DNA of 64,000 nt from Methanosarcina acetivorans C2A (GCF_000007345.1 NC_003552.1:744001-808000), one strand, 5' to 3'. Counted from the first letter of the stretch, positions 17,249 to 26,496 are shown. Numbers and translations are program-made. The notes: generated by a model not told the origin, from the sequence alone.

Positions 17249-18172
17249 ATGGGAAGCAGAATTAGCCTTAAAAATCACATTAATGCAGTTTTAAGTCATT
17301 TGAAAAGGGAAGAAATTGAAGACTCACATGTTGTCGCAGACTCACATATTGTCGCAGACTCACATATTGTCGCAGACTCACATGTTGTCTCAAACTCATA
17401 TGTTGTTGAAGATTCGCATGTTGTCGAAGATCCATATGTTATGGCAAAGCCTGGAAATTCCAAAACTTCTGAAACCTTTACCAGCTCTTCTACAGGTGTG
17501 GAATTTGTCCTGATCCTGCCAGGGGAATTTTATATGGGTTCACCTTCTGAAGAGCAGGGCAGATCTGATTCCGAATCTCCGGCCCATAAAGTGACAATTA
17601 AAAACGCCTTTTACATGGGCAAATTTCAGGTCACGCAAAAACAATGGAAGAATATTATGGGAAATTCCCCTTCCCACTTCAAGGGGGACACCCTGCCTGT
17701 TGAGATGGTTTCCTGGAATGATGTTCAGGAATTTGTTGAAAAACTGAATGCAGCAGAAAATACCGATAAATACCGTTCACCTTCCGAAGCCGAGTGGGAA
17801 TACGCCTGCAGGGCAGGTATACAAACAAGGTATTCCTTTGGTGATGACGAATCAAAGCTTAACGAGTACGCATGGTACGTTAAAAACTCAGGTCGTAAAA
17901 CTCATCCGATTGGCCGGAAGCAGCCAAATTCTTGGGGGCTTTACGATATGCATGGGAATGTCTGGGAATGGGTTCAGGATAAATGGCACGAAAACTACAA
18001 AGATTCTCCTTCCGATGGAAGTGCATGGGAAGATGGGGGTGGATCTCTACGGGTCTCTCGTGGGGGGAGCTGGTACTGCAACGCTGAATCCTGCCGGTCG
18101 GCTGGCCGTTTCGGGCGTGAGCCTGATAGCCATTTCGCCAATCTGGGTTTTCGCCTATTGAGGGATCCGTAA
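17249..18172 (+). CDS. SUMF1/FGE-sulfatase-domain protein with N-terminal hexapeptide repeats
   Basis: Residues ~75-305 form a formylglycine-generating-enzyme-like domain: EFYMGSPSEEQGR, PVEMVSWNDVQEF, RSPSEAEWEYACRAG, GLYDMHGNVWEWVQD, SRGGSWYCNAESCRSAGRF and GFRLL. The CxPxR-type active-site cysteine arrangement of true formylglycine-generating enzymes is not seen, so another role (binding or oxidation) is likely. Residues ~25-66 are seven six-residue repeats of the DSHVVA type encoded by an 18-bp array. ATG with GGGGGAGGT about 4-6 bases upstream, a strong SD. No signal peptide, so probably cytoplasmic. Confidence 0.8.
   Translation: MGSRISLKNHINAVLSHLKREEIEDSHVVADSHIVADSHIVADSHVVSNSYVVEDSHVVEDPYVMAKPGNSKTSETFTSSSTGVEFVLILPGEFYMGSPSEEQGRSDSESPAHKVTIKNAFYMGKFQVTQKQWKNIMGNSPSHFKGDTLPVEMVSWNDVQEFVEKLNAAENTDKYRSPSEAEWEYACRAGIQTRYSFGDDESKLNEYAWYVKNSGRKTHPIGRKQPNSWGLYDMHGNVWEWVQDKWHENYKDSPSDGSAWEDGGGSLRVSRGGSWYCNAESCRSAGRFGREPDSHFANLGFRLLRDP
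17321..17446 (+). repeat. 18-bp coding tandem repeat (7 units, DSHVVA)
   Basis: Seven in-frame 18-base units (GACTCACATGTTGTCGCA and variants) encode DSHVVA, DSHIVA twice, DSHVVS, NSYVVE, DSHVVE and DPYVMA. The first four units are nearly identical at DNA level and later ones have diverged, suggesting recent expansion on one side. Confidence 0.95.
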
Positions 18173-18427
18173 TATCTTTAAACTTTATTATTTTTAAGAA
18201 GCTCTTTTCCTAATTCTTAAATTAATCTATCTTATGTCAATGTCTTCATTTTTACATTTAATACATATTTCTTTAAGCAAATTTTTACAATAATTTTTCA
18301 TCAGTATCAAAATTCATTCTTCATACTCTTCATACTTTAGATACTGAAATTTATATGGTAAATAGTATAAAGATGGAATCCATAATATTACTATTCATTA
18401 TTTAGGGATTCCTTGGGGGTCTAAATC

Positions 18428-19123
18428 ATGAGTGGGGAAAATAATAAATCTTTCTGGACTACATTGCCAGGCATTCTTACCGGAATTGCTGCAATAATTA
18501 CTGCCATAGGCGGAATTTTGCTTGCCCTTAATACACTTGGTGCTTTCGACAATAATGGTAATGGTGGTGTGTCTCCTCCAACAATCGAATCTTTCGGTGC
18601 AAGCCCTGAAGAAATTACTTCCGAACAGGGTAGCACGCTGAGCTGGAGTGTTTCTGATGCTACGGAAATTACCATAGATCCTGATATTGGAAGTGTTTCA
18701 TTAAGAGGGTCCAGAACGGTTCGCCCGGTTGAAACCACTACTTATACCCTTACAGCATCAAACGATGCCGGAACTGTCGATGCCACTACGGTTATATTTG
18801 TTAGCGAAAATGAGGAGCTTCCGACAATCGAATCTTTTGATGCAGATCCTGAAGAAATTGTTTCTGGAGATAGTGCCACATTGAGCTGGAGCGTCTCGGA
18901 TGCTACGGAAATTACCATAGATCATAATATTGGAAGTGTTTCACCTAATGATTCCATCAGTATGAGCCCCACTAAAACTACTACTTATACCCTCACAGCC
19001 ACAAACGATGCTGGAAGCGTCGATGATACTGCAGTTGTATCTGTTAACGAAAATGTGGAACCTCCAACGAGAACTGAGTATTCGGATACCGAAAGAGTTG
19101 TTTCTGACGGTAGTTCATATTGA
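18428..19123 (+). CDS. membrane-anchored protein with Ig-like repeats
   Basis: 231 residues. A polar N-terminus is followed by one membrane helix (ILTGIAAIITAIGGILLAL, about residues 16-34) and two ~78-residue beta-sandwich repeats, each with the pattern PTIESF.A.PEEI, STLSWSVSDATEITID, TTTYTLTA.NDAG. These resemble Ig-like or PKD-type surface modules. The ORF ends after a short piece of a third repeat, where the sequence is disrupted (see 19124-19300). ATG at 18428 has GGGGGT about 6 bases upstream. Function unknown; the domains probably face outside. Confidence 0.7.
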   Translation: MSGENNKSFWTTLPGILTGIAAIITAIGGILLALNTLGAFDNNGNGGVSPPTIESFGASPEEITSEQGSTLSWSVSDATEITIDPDIGSVSLRGSRTVRPVETTTYTLTASNDAGTVDATTVIFVSENEELPTIESFDADPEEIVSGDSATLSWSVSDATEITIDHNIGSVSPNDSISMSPTKTTTYTLTATNDAGSVDDTAVVSVNENVEPPTRTEYSDTERVVSDGSSY

Positions 19124-19300
19124 GCTGGAGCACCTCTGATGGCACGGAAACTACCAAGATCCAATTTGAAGTGTTTCACCTGGCAACTCCATCAGCGTGA
19201 ATTTCGCTGAAACCACTACTTCCACCTTCAAAGCCATAAATGATGCCGGAAATGTCATGCTACTCCAGTTGCACCTGCTAGCGAAAATGTGGACTTTCTA
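19124..19300 (+). pseudogene. decayed third Ig-like repeat
   Basis: After the stop of the preceding ORF, the DNA aligns with its second repeat but with several short deletions: TTGAGCTGGAGC, TGAAGTGTTTCACCT, ACCACTACTT and GCGAAAATGTGGA recur in the same order. A missing base near 19117 causes the frameshift that ends the ORF, and other small indels and stops follow. The protein therefore probably once had a third repeat. Confidence 0.75.
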
Positions 19301-19336
19301 CTGAATTAATTACCATCCATCCTTTCCCATCGATAA

Positions 19337-19440
19337 GTACTCTTGAGCGAAGCGAAAAGGACCTCGTGCTGTTGCGATTACATCGCAACTCCCAGGAAAT
19401 CTCTGATTTCCTGTGATCCCGAAGCGAAACTCGGGGTGGA
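19337..19440. repeat. modular palindromic repeat element, copy A
   Basis: A head (CTTGAGCGAAGCGAAAAGGA then CCTCGTGCT) is followed by three hairpins: TTGCGATTACATCGCAA, GAAATCTCTGATTTC and CCCGAAGCGAAACTCGGGG. Related elements occur at 39715, 50199 and 56998. This copy lies between the decayed repeat and rqcH. Confidence 0.8.
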
Positions 19441-19477
19441 AAACACTTATACCTGAATCCTCTATTATATCCACTTC

Positions 19478-21844
19478 ATGAAACAGGATATGTCAAGTGC
19501 CGACGTTGCTGCAGTTGTTGCAGAACTGTCAGCGGGTCCAAGGTCCATTATTGATGCGAAAATCGGAAAGATCTACCAGCCTGCAAGTGAGGAGATCCGC
19601 ATCAACCTTTACGTTTTTCACCAGGGAAGGGACAACCTGGTTATCGAGGCAGGAAAGCGCCTCCATATGACAAAATACGTCCGGGCAAGCCCCACGCTTC
19701 CTCAGGCTTTTCCCATGCTTCTGCGAAAATACCTGATGGGGGGCAGGATCATATCTGTCGAGCAGCACGACTTCGACAGGATCATAAAGATAGGGATTGA
19801 AAGGGCCGGAGTCAGAAGTACCCTTATTGTAGAACTGTTTGCGCGAGGCAATGTCCTGATAGTGGATTCGGAAAACAAGATCATTTTGCCCATGAATCCC
19901 GTGACCCTCAAGGACCGCAGGTTGAGGAGCGGGGAGATTTATGAGCTTCCGGAGGCACAGTTGAGCCCGTTGGAGGCTAAGGTTTCGGACCTTATGGAGG
20001 CGTTTTCGAAATCGACGGCTGATATTGTCCGGACCATTGCCACAAGGTTCAATCTCGGGGGAGTTCTGGCAGAAGAAGCCTGTGTACGTGCAGGTGTTGA
20101 TAAGGCTAAACCTGCAAAAGAAGCCACTGTCGAAGATGCCGAAGGGCTCCGGGATGCGTTGCAGGACCTCTTTTCTCCACTCTTTATAGGCAGGGCTGCA
20201 GGTGAGGGGAAGGGCGAAGCGGAGGCAGGAGTTGGAACAGAGCCTGCAACCGGAGTTGAAGCGGAAGCTCCGAAACTCAGGCCCCAGCACGTGAAAAAAG
20301 AAATCAACGGAAAGATAGAAACCTTCGATGTGGTTCCTTTTGACCTTATTCGCTATTCCGAATTCGAAAAAGAATATTTTGATTCCTTTAATACGGCACT
20401 TGATGAGTTCTTCGGGAAAAAGGCACTGGAACAGGTTGCTGAAGTAAAAGCGGCTGAAAAGAAGGAAAAAACCCTGGGCGTTTACGAGCGTCGCTTGCTC
20501 CAGCAGGAAGAGAGCCTTGCAAAGTTCGGAAAAGAAATAGAGAAAAATAACACGCTTGCAGAGATCGTCTATGCGAATTACCAGCTTATCGAAGAGCTTT
20601 TTTCCGTACTCAACGGCGCAAGGGCAAAGGGCTATTCCTGGGATGAAATCCGTTCTATCCTGAAGCAGGCGAAAAAGACCGTGCCTGCGGCGCAAAAGAT
20701 TACAAACATTGACCAGAAAACCGGGACTGTAACCGTTGATCTTGACGGCAGGAACGTCAACCTTGATATCCGGAAGACGGTGCCCCAGAACGCTCAGGAA
20801 TATTATGAGAAAGTGAAGAAATTCTCCAAAAAGAGGGACGGGGCTCTCAAAGCTATTGAGGAAACGAAAAAGGCAATGGAGAAAAAGGCTGCATCAAAGG
20901 CCGCAAAGGCAGGGCGAAAGCTGCAGGCTTTCAGGAAAAAGCACTGGTACGATAGGTTCAGGTGGTTTGTATCCTCGGACGGATTCCTGGTTGTAGGAGG
21001 CAGGGATGCCGACACCAATGAAGAAATTTTCAAAAAATACCTGGAAAAGCGGGATATCGTCTTCCATACCCAGACTCCCGGGGCTCCTCTGACCGTCGTA
21101 AAGACCGGAGGGGAGGAGATTCCTGAGTCTACCCTTCTGGAAGTTGCCCGGTTTGCAGTTTCTTATTCGAGCCTCTGGAAATCCGGGCAGTTCAGCGGAG
21201 ATTGCTACTGGATTAAAGCCGAGCAGGTTACAAAGACTCCGGAATCGGGAGAATACCTGAAAAAAGGAGCATTTGTTATCCGTGGAGAGCGCAATTACTT
21301 CAAGGATATCCCTCTCGGAGTTGCAGTCGGGCTTGAACTGAAGGGGGAGACTAGGGTTATAGGTGGTCCTGCTTCTGCAGTCCGGAAACATGGGGACTAT
21401 ATCCTTGAAATTGTTCCGGGCAAATTCAACCAGAACGATATCTCGAAGAAGATCTACAGGACTTATGCTGACGAGCTCGGCGACCCGCGCTTTGTAAAGC
21501 AGATTGCATCCCCTGACCAGATTGCTATGATGATCCCTGCCGGGGAGTCAGACCTCAGGAACCAGAAACCCGAACGAAAAGGCCAGGGAACAGAGTCCGA
21601 AGGAGAAGGATACGGGATTTCCGAACTGGGAGCCGAATTTGAAGGCGGTGGAGAAGAGGCTGAAACGGAGTTCGGGGACGAAGCCGGCGAGGAATTCGAA
21701 GAAGAGGCTGGAGATGAAGTCGGCGAGGGGGAAGAAACAGAAATTGAAATGGAAGTAGGAGAGGAGGAAGACGTGAAAATTGAAAAGGGAGCCAGAGAGG
21801 AAATTGAAACGGAAATTGAAATTCATGGAGTGAAAAAGGTATGA
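19478..21844 (+). CDS. rqcH: RqcH/NEMF-family ribosome quality control factor
   Basis: RqcH (Rqc2/NEMF) binds large ribosomal subunits with stalled nascent chains and recruits tRNA-Ala to add alanine tails. The protein has an NFACT-N domain (about 1-220, with D9 and the DR pair D100-R101 seen in active members), a coiled-coil middle (about 320-490) with an HhH-like region, and an NFACT-R domain (KHWYDRFRWFVSSDGFLVVG, about 490-600). Glu/Gly/Ala-rich segments occur at about 243-268 and in a long acidic C-terminal tail (about 690-785). The ATG at 19478 is the first start; an ATG at 19490 is an alternative. Its stop overlaps the pelA start (ATGA). Confidence 0.93.
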   Translation: MKQDMSSADVAAVVAELSAGPRSIIDAKIGKIYQPASEEIRINLYVFHQGRDNLVIEAGKRLHMTKYVRASPTLPQAFPMLLRKYLMGGRIISVEQHDFDRIIKIGIERAGVRSTLIVELFARGNVLIVDSENKIILPMNPVTLKDRRLRSGEIYELPEAQLSPLEAKVSDLMEAFSKSTADIVRTIATRFNLGGVLAEEACVRAGVDKAKPAKEATVEDAEGLRDALQDLFSPLFIGRAAGEGKGEAEAGVGTEPATGVEAEAPKLRPQHVKKEINGKIETFDVVPFDLIRYSEFEKEYFDSFNTALDEFFGKKALEQVAEVKAAEKKEKTLGVYERRLLQQEESLAKFGKEIEKNNTLAEIVYANYQLIEELFSVLNGARAKGYSWDEIRSILKQAKKTVPAAQKITNIDQKTGTVTVDLDGRNVNLDIRKTVPQNAQEYYEKVKKFSKKRDGALKAIEETKKAMEKKAASKAAKAGRKLQAFRKKHWYDRFRWFVSSDGFLVVGGRDADTNEEIFKKYLEKRDIVFHTQTPGAPLTVVKTGGEEIPESTLLEVARFAVSYSSLWKSGQFSGDCYWIKAEQVTKTPESGEYLKKGAFVIRGERNYFKDIPLGVAVGLELKGETRVIGGPASAVRKHGDYILEIVPGKFNQNDISKKIYRTYADELGDPRFVKQIASPDQIAMMIPAGESDLRNQKPERKGQGTESEGEGYGISELGAEFEGGGEEAETEFGDEAGEEFEEEAGDEVGEGEETEIEMEVGEEEDVKIEKGAREEIETEIEIHGVKKV

Positions 21845-22893
21845 GGGTCACTAACCGTTCTCTGAGAGGTCGGGAAGGGGAAATTGCCATAACAGCTGAG
21901 ACCCTGGATGACCTCTGGCACCTGAAATACATAATTGAAAAAGGGGATCTGGTCTTTGCCCTCACCAAAAGAAAAGCCGATTCCGCAAGCGACAAACTCC
22001 GCCCGGAAAAAGTGGAAAAAGTAAAGGTCAGGCTCGGAATCAGGGTCGAGGAAATGGAGTTCCATAAATTCGCAAACAGACTGCGAATCCACGGCCCTAT
22101 AGAGCACGGGATGGACGTCGGCTCCTATCATACCCTTAATGTCGAAATCGGGACCAACATTTCCATAATCAAGGAGCGCTGGAAAAATGACCAGCTACAG
22201 CGAATCCAGGATGCCGAAGAGGCCGGGAAACGTCCTAAAGTTGTGATTGTGGCAGTTGAGGAAGGGGACGCAGATATCGGTTTTGTGCGCCACTACGGAA
22301 TTGAGGTCTACTCCCATATCCGGCAGTCGTCCGGGAAGCGAGAAAACGGGCTCAGGAGTGAATTTTTCAGGGAAATTGTTGACCAGCTCAGGCATGCGGT
22401 TCCCGAGGATGCTTCTATAGTGATTGCAGGCCCCGGCTTTACCAAAGAAGATTTCCTGAAATATTTCCATGAAACCGAGCCTGAGATGGCTTCAAAGGCG
22501 CTTACCGAAGACACCTCCATGATAGGGATGTCCGGTTTTCAGGAAGTGCTCCGCAGGGGAGCTGTGGACCGGATCATGCAGGAGTCTCGTATAGCCCGGG
22601 AGTCCTCTCTCATGGAAGACCTCCTCAGGGAAATCTCAATGGATGGGAAGGCAGCTTACGGTTTTGCGGACGTCAAAAATGCCCTCAAATACGGGGCTGT
22701 CGAAACCCTGCTCATTGCTGACGAAACCCTGCGGGAAGGACGGGAGAAAGGGGAAGACATAGACAAAGTTCTGATGGAGGTTGAGCAGGCACAGGGGAAG
22801 GTTGTTGTATTCAGCACAGCCTTTGAACCCGGGGAAAAGCTTCACAAACTGGGGGGAGTTGCGGCACTTCTCCGCTTCAAAGTAACAGGTTGA
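21841..22893 (+). CDS. pelA: aPelota (Dom34) ribosome rescue factor
   Basis: aPelota enters the A site of stalled ribosomes and, with aEF1A and ABCE1, splits them. The 350-residue protein has an N-terminal Sm-like domain (TLDDLWHLKYIIEKGDLVFA), a central RNase H-like domain with VAVEEGDADIGFV and VIAGPGFTKEDF, and a C-terminal eL30-like domain (AYGFADVKNALKYGAVETLL). It starts within the rqcH stop codon (ATGA at 21841-21844), so translation is likely coupled. The two genes form a short rescue operon. Confidence 0.95.
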   Translation: MRVTNRSLRGREGEIAITAETLDDLWHLKYIIEKGDLVFALTKRKADSASDKLRPEKVEKVKVRLGIRVEEMEFHKFANRLRIHGPIEHGMDVGSYHTLNVEIGTNISIIKERWKNDQLQRIQDAEEAGKRPKVVIVAVEEGDADIGFVRHYGIEVYSHIRQSSGKRENGLRSEFFREIVDQLRHAVPEDASIVIAGPGFTKEDFLKYFHETEPEMASKALTEDTSMIGMSGFQEVLRRGAVDRIMQESRIARESSLMEDLLREISMDGKAAYGFADVKNALKYGAVETLLIADETLREGREKGEDIDKVLMEVEQAQGKVVVFSTAFEPGEKLHKLGGVAALLRFKVTG

Positions 22894-23205
22894 ATTGATA
22901 CTGAACTTTTAATCTCAGCTCTTTTACTTTTCATATTCTTTGTATAATTTTTTTTGTTCCTTCTTTTCGTTTTAATTTTTTTCTGTGATTTTTATTTTTC
23001 AAATTTATGAAATTTTTAAGCGATTAATTCCATTTTCTATTTATTATGCTTTATTTTGTATTATTTTACTTCTCCTTAGTTCAAATTCGTAAAACTTATT
23101 AACTATTCAGCTTTATTTGTTGTTACTTTCAGTTTAATTTATAGCACTGTTTGCTTTTACTTTCCAGTAGTGTGTGGCTCAATTTGTAATATTTAAAAAA
23201 GATAA
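22894..23205. other. AT-rich intergenic region
   Basis: About 310 very T-rich bases between pelA and the S-layer-type gene. No gene recognised. TTTAAAAAAGATAAG just before the S-layer gene is A-rich and may include promoter or leader sequence. Confidence 0.4.
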
Positions 23206-25431
23206 GTGATGATGTTTATGTATTCAGGTATCAAAAAAACTTTGTCTTCACTTTTTGTTGCATTTGCAATCTGTTTGTTGCTCCCGCCTTTAGGTCTTGC
23301 GGCTACGGATATCAACGGGAAGCCTTTTGACACCAATGCAACTTCCTCGGATGAGTTTTGCTGGGATTCAACCACTTTTGGAGGTCTTTACTATTCTGTA
23401 AACAAACATAAGGATCTTGTGGCCTCTGAAAACTGGTTTGGAGAACATCTCCAGTACATCGAAGCCGATGGCCAGTACGAACTCGGAAAAAGCAATCCCG
23501 GAAACCATGTTATTGGTGAAGAGGAACTTGTGTATTCTACAAGGCCGTTCCCCAATAAATACAAGGTTGTTTCCGAGCTTGGACTTGATGCTAATACAAC
23601 GCCTTCAGAACTCGGAGGGATGGTTTACTACAAGCTTCCCTGGTTTGGCAAACCGTATGTTACTGTTGAAAACGATGCTACCCAGCTTGCAAACATCGTA
23701 ATCGACCAGGACGGAAGCGATAAAAAAATACTTAAAGCCGGGGATGTCTGGGATCTCGGGAAAAACTATTCGCTGACCGTGAACCAGGTTGATGTCGAAG
23801 GCAACAAGGTCTGGTTCTCCTTATCTAAAGACGGTGAGGAACTTGAGTCCGGGATTATTAATTCAGACGGGACTGTTGAAAGTCAGACCTTTACTGCAAA
23901 AGCAGACTTTGGAGACGGAAGCGACCAGCTTTATTTCATAACCTATGTTGATTCCGTTTTTGTGAGTGCTACCGATTCCTTTGCCGTCTTCAAATATACC
24001 TGGCTTATTGACAAAGATGACATCCTTATTATTAAAGAAGGGGATGAATACCAGGGCTTTGAGGTAAAGGAAGCTTCCGAAGATGAGCTTGTTCTCAAAA
24101 ATACCGATTCGATTACCCTGAATCTCGATAAGGATGTAAAGAATTACTTTACCGATTCCTGGTATTTCATGACTTCAGATGAAGGAAAGGGTAGTACTTC
24201 TCCTAATGGCTATGTTATTTGTCCTGTAAAAGAACTAAGCAAGCCCGGAACTTACACTCTGAGAGGTATGCCTTTTGACACCAATACAACTTCCTCGGAT
24301 GAGTTTTGCTGGGATTCAAGTACTTTTGGAGGCCTTTATTATTCTATAAACAAACATAAGGATCTTGTTGCCTCTGAAAACTGGTTTGGAGAACATCTCC
24401 AGTACATCGAAACCGACGGCCAGTACGAACTCGGAAAAAGCAACCCCGGAAACCATGTTATTGGTGAAGATGAGCTTGTGTATTCTACAAGACCGTTCCC
24501 CAACAAATACAAGGTTGTTTCCGAGCTTGGACTTGATGCTAATACAACGCCTTCAGAACTCGGAGGTATGGTTTACTACAAGCTTCCCTGGTTTGGCAAA
24601 CCGTATGTTACTGTTGAAAACGATGCTACCCAGCTTGCAAGCATCGTAATCGACCAGTCCGGAAGTGATAAAAAAATACTTAAGGCCGGAGATGTCTGGG
24701 ACTTCGGGAAAGGTTACTCTCTTTCCGTAAACCAGGTTGATGTCGAAGGCAACAAGGTCTGGTTCTCCTTATCTAAAGACGGTGAGGAACTTGAGTCCGG
24801 GATTATTAATGCAGACGGGACTGTTGAAAGTCAGACCTTTACTGCAAAGGCAGATTGTGGAGACAGAAACGACCAGCTCTATTTCATCACCTACGTTGAC
24901 TCCGTTTTTGTGAGTGCTACCGATTCCTTTGCAGTCTTCAAGTATACCTGGTTAATCGACAAAGATAACATCCTGATTATTGAAAACGGAGATGAATACC
25001 AGGGTTTTGAGGTAAAAGAAGCTTCAAAAGATGAACTTGTTCTCAAAAATACTGATTCGATTACCCTGAATCTCGATAAGGATGTAAAGAATTACTTTAC
25101 GGATTCCTGGTATTTCACGACTTCAGATGAAGGAAAGGGCAGTACCTCTCCTAACGGCTACGTTATTCATCCTGCAACGGATATGGTTATTGAAGCTGAA
25201 GATGCCTCTGTATCCGCAGAGAATTCTACAGAAAATCTCAACATGACCTCGGATTCAAAGGGATCTGATGTCTCCTCTGATTACAGAGCAGCTTCTTCCG
25301 ATATAGCGGATGAGGATAACAGCAGTCACCCTGAAGAAGCCGCAGAGGAAACCTCTAAACTTCCCGGTTTTGGAATAATTTCCGGGGTTCTTGGGGTTAT
25401 AATATGCGTGGCTCTCAGGAAGAAGAGTTAA
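23206..25431 (+). CDS. S-layer-type surface protein with two DUF1608 domains
   Basis: Methanosarcina envelope protein of 741 residues. A signal peptide (LFVAFAICLLLPPLGLA) precedes two ~300-residue S-layer domains (about 40-345 and 355-660), each with GKPFDTN/GMPFDTN, SSDEFCWDS, WFGEHLQYIE and TWLIDKD. An acidic Ser/Thr-rich stalk (about 665-715) and a C-terminal anchor (LPGFGIISGVLGVIICVALR) follow; the PGF plus helix plus basic end is the PGF-CTERM signature processed by archaeosortase. The frame opens with GTG (23206) and ATGs at 23209, 23212 and 23218, so the exact start is uncertain. The two domains are nearly identical in DNA with a 948-bp period. A strong terminator follows. Confidence 0.9.
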   Translation: MMMFMYSGIKKTLSSLFVAFAICLLLPPLGLAATDINGKPFDTNATSSDEFCWDSTTFGGLYYSVNKHKDLVASENWFGEHLQYIEADGQYELGKSNPGNHVIGEEELVYSTRPFPNKYKVVSELGLDANTTPSELGGMVYYKLPWFGKPYVTVENDATQLANIVIDQDGSDKKILKAGDVWDLGKNYSLTVNQVDVEGNKVWFSLSKDGEELESGIINSDGTVESQTFTAKADFGDGSDQLYFITYVDSVFVSATDSFAVFKYTWLIDKDDILIIKEGDEYQGFEVKEASEDELVLKNTDSITLNLDKDVKNYFTDSWYFMTSDEGKGSTSPNGYVICPVKELSKPGTYTLRGMPFDTNTTSSDEFCWDSSTFGGLYYSINKHKDLVASENWFGEHLQYIETDGQYELGKSNPGNHVIGEDELVYSTRPFPNKYKVVSELGLDANTTPSELGGMVYYKLPWFGKPYVTVENDATQLASIVIDQSGSDKKILKAGDVWDFGKGYSLSVNQVDVEGNKVWFSLSKDGEELESGIINADGTVESQTFTAKADCGDRNDQLYFITYVDSVFVSATDSFAVFKYTWLIDKDNILIIENGDEYQGFEVKEASKDELVLKNTDSITLNLDKDVKNYFTDSWYFTTSDEGKGSTSPNGYVIHPATDMVIEAEDASVSAENSTENLNMTSDSKGSDVSSDYRAASSDIADEDNSSHPEEAAEETSKLPGFGIISGVLGVIICVALRKKS

Positions 25432-25464
25432 TTTGTTTTTTAAGTGAAGAATAATGAGAGAATT

Positions 25465-25528
25465 ATTCTCTCAGAAAATTATCTCTTAGGGGTTTATTTT
25501 CTGAGAGAATATCTCTAATGTTTTTTTT
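25465..25528 (+). terminator. 15-bp inverted repeat plus T8 after the S-layer gene
   Basis: ATTCTCTCAGAAAAT (25465-25479) and its exact complement ATTTTCTGAGAGAAT (25496-25510) form a long perfect stem with a 16-base loop. A run of eight T (25521-25528) follows. This is a strong candidate terminator or 3' stability element. Confidence 0.85.
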
Positions 25529-25776
25529 ATAGTTGCACTTCCTTAATGGCTCGTACAACCATATTTGCTATCTTATGCCGTTCCGAAGGAAATTATTCTT
25601 CAAGCTCCGGGTTCATTTTTTTAGTAGTTATCCTCTTAATCGCAGAACCGGTTTACAGGTTATTTTTTTTCGTTCCATGCAGGCTGACCTATATCCTGTG
25701 TGGCACAGGAAGAAAAATATGAAAATTCAGCTTCGGGTCTGGAATAGATCTAACGGTTAATAGGGAGTTGTCTTTT

Positions 25777-26496
25777 TCAGATCAGGAGAAGGGCAATAAA
25801 ACCGCTTAAGAAAATTCCATCAAAGGTGCCTGCTCCTCCAATGCTTGCAATCGGAGCTCCGAGGTTTTTGATTTTTCCGAGATTAAGCAGGTCGGCTCCT
25901 ATAAGGGTCCCGAGCACTCCTCCCGTGTAGGCAATGATCACGCGGCAGGGTTCGACAGGGCAGCCGGAGATCTGGATCAATGAAGTAAGCAGGATTGCGG
26001 TAAGGGCAGCTGTCAGGGGAGGGACCAGAGCCGGAGTTGCAATGCCTATCCCCCGAATTGGCTTTGCTACGGAATGGGTTACGGCTGCAACAATTGCTAC
26101 ACCGGCTCCTGCAAGATAGATGGCAGATGAAAATTTGGTTAGAAGATAGGCGGAAATCAGGACAGGTATAACTGCTCCTCCTACATTGATTGCAAGTAAG
26201 GTTTCATTCTTGACCATCTCCCGGACAGGAATTCTGTAGGAGACCCCGAAAACCTTTACATAATTTTCCCTGACAACAGGGGTGTCAGACTTCAGGGTTG
26301 CCAGTGGGATATTGATTCCGCTTCCAAGGAGGGACAGGAGCAGGATTAAGAGGGCATCTTCTGCGGAGAATCCTATTTTCATGAAAGCGGAAACGATAAT
26401 TCCAAGAAACAGAGATCCAAGCCCGAAGAGCATGATGAGAAGTAAAAGAAAAAGGAATCTCAGACTGAAAGGCATGTAGAGGATCTGTCTGCTCAT
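25777..26496 (-). CDS. DUF1614 family membrane protein
   Basis: Polytopic membrane protein with about seven hydrophobic helices and the family-like motifs GSGINIPLA, NVGGAVIPV, GIGIATPALVPPL and ASIGGAGTFDGIFLSG. The function of the family is unknown; its glycine-rich membrane loops suggest transport. The ATG at 26496 has GAGAGTGA close upstream; an upstream ATG at 26547 would add a 17-residue basic extension and lacks an SD. Monocistronic, convergent with the S-layer gene. Confidence 0.75.
   Translation of the reverse strand: MSRQILYMPFSLRFLFLLLLIMLFGLGSLFLGIIVSAFMKIGFSAEDALLILLLSLLGSGINIPLATLKSDTPVVRENYVKVFGVSYRIPVREMVKNETLLAINVGGAVIPVLISAYLLTKFSSAIYLAGAGVAIVAAVTHSVAKPIRGIGIATPALVPPLTAALTAILLTSLIQISGCPVEPCRVIIAYTGGVLGTLIGADLLNLGKIKNLGAPIASIGGAGTFDGIFLSGFIALLLI

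Noticed and set aside
19529-20695. 388-codon minus-strand ORF antisense to rqcH
   Set aside because: Shadow of a GC-balanced real gene; the plus frame encodes a clear RqcH.
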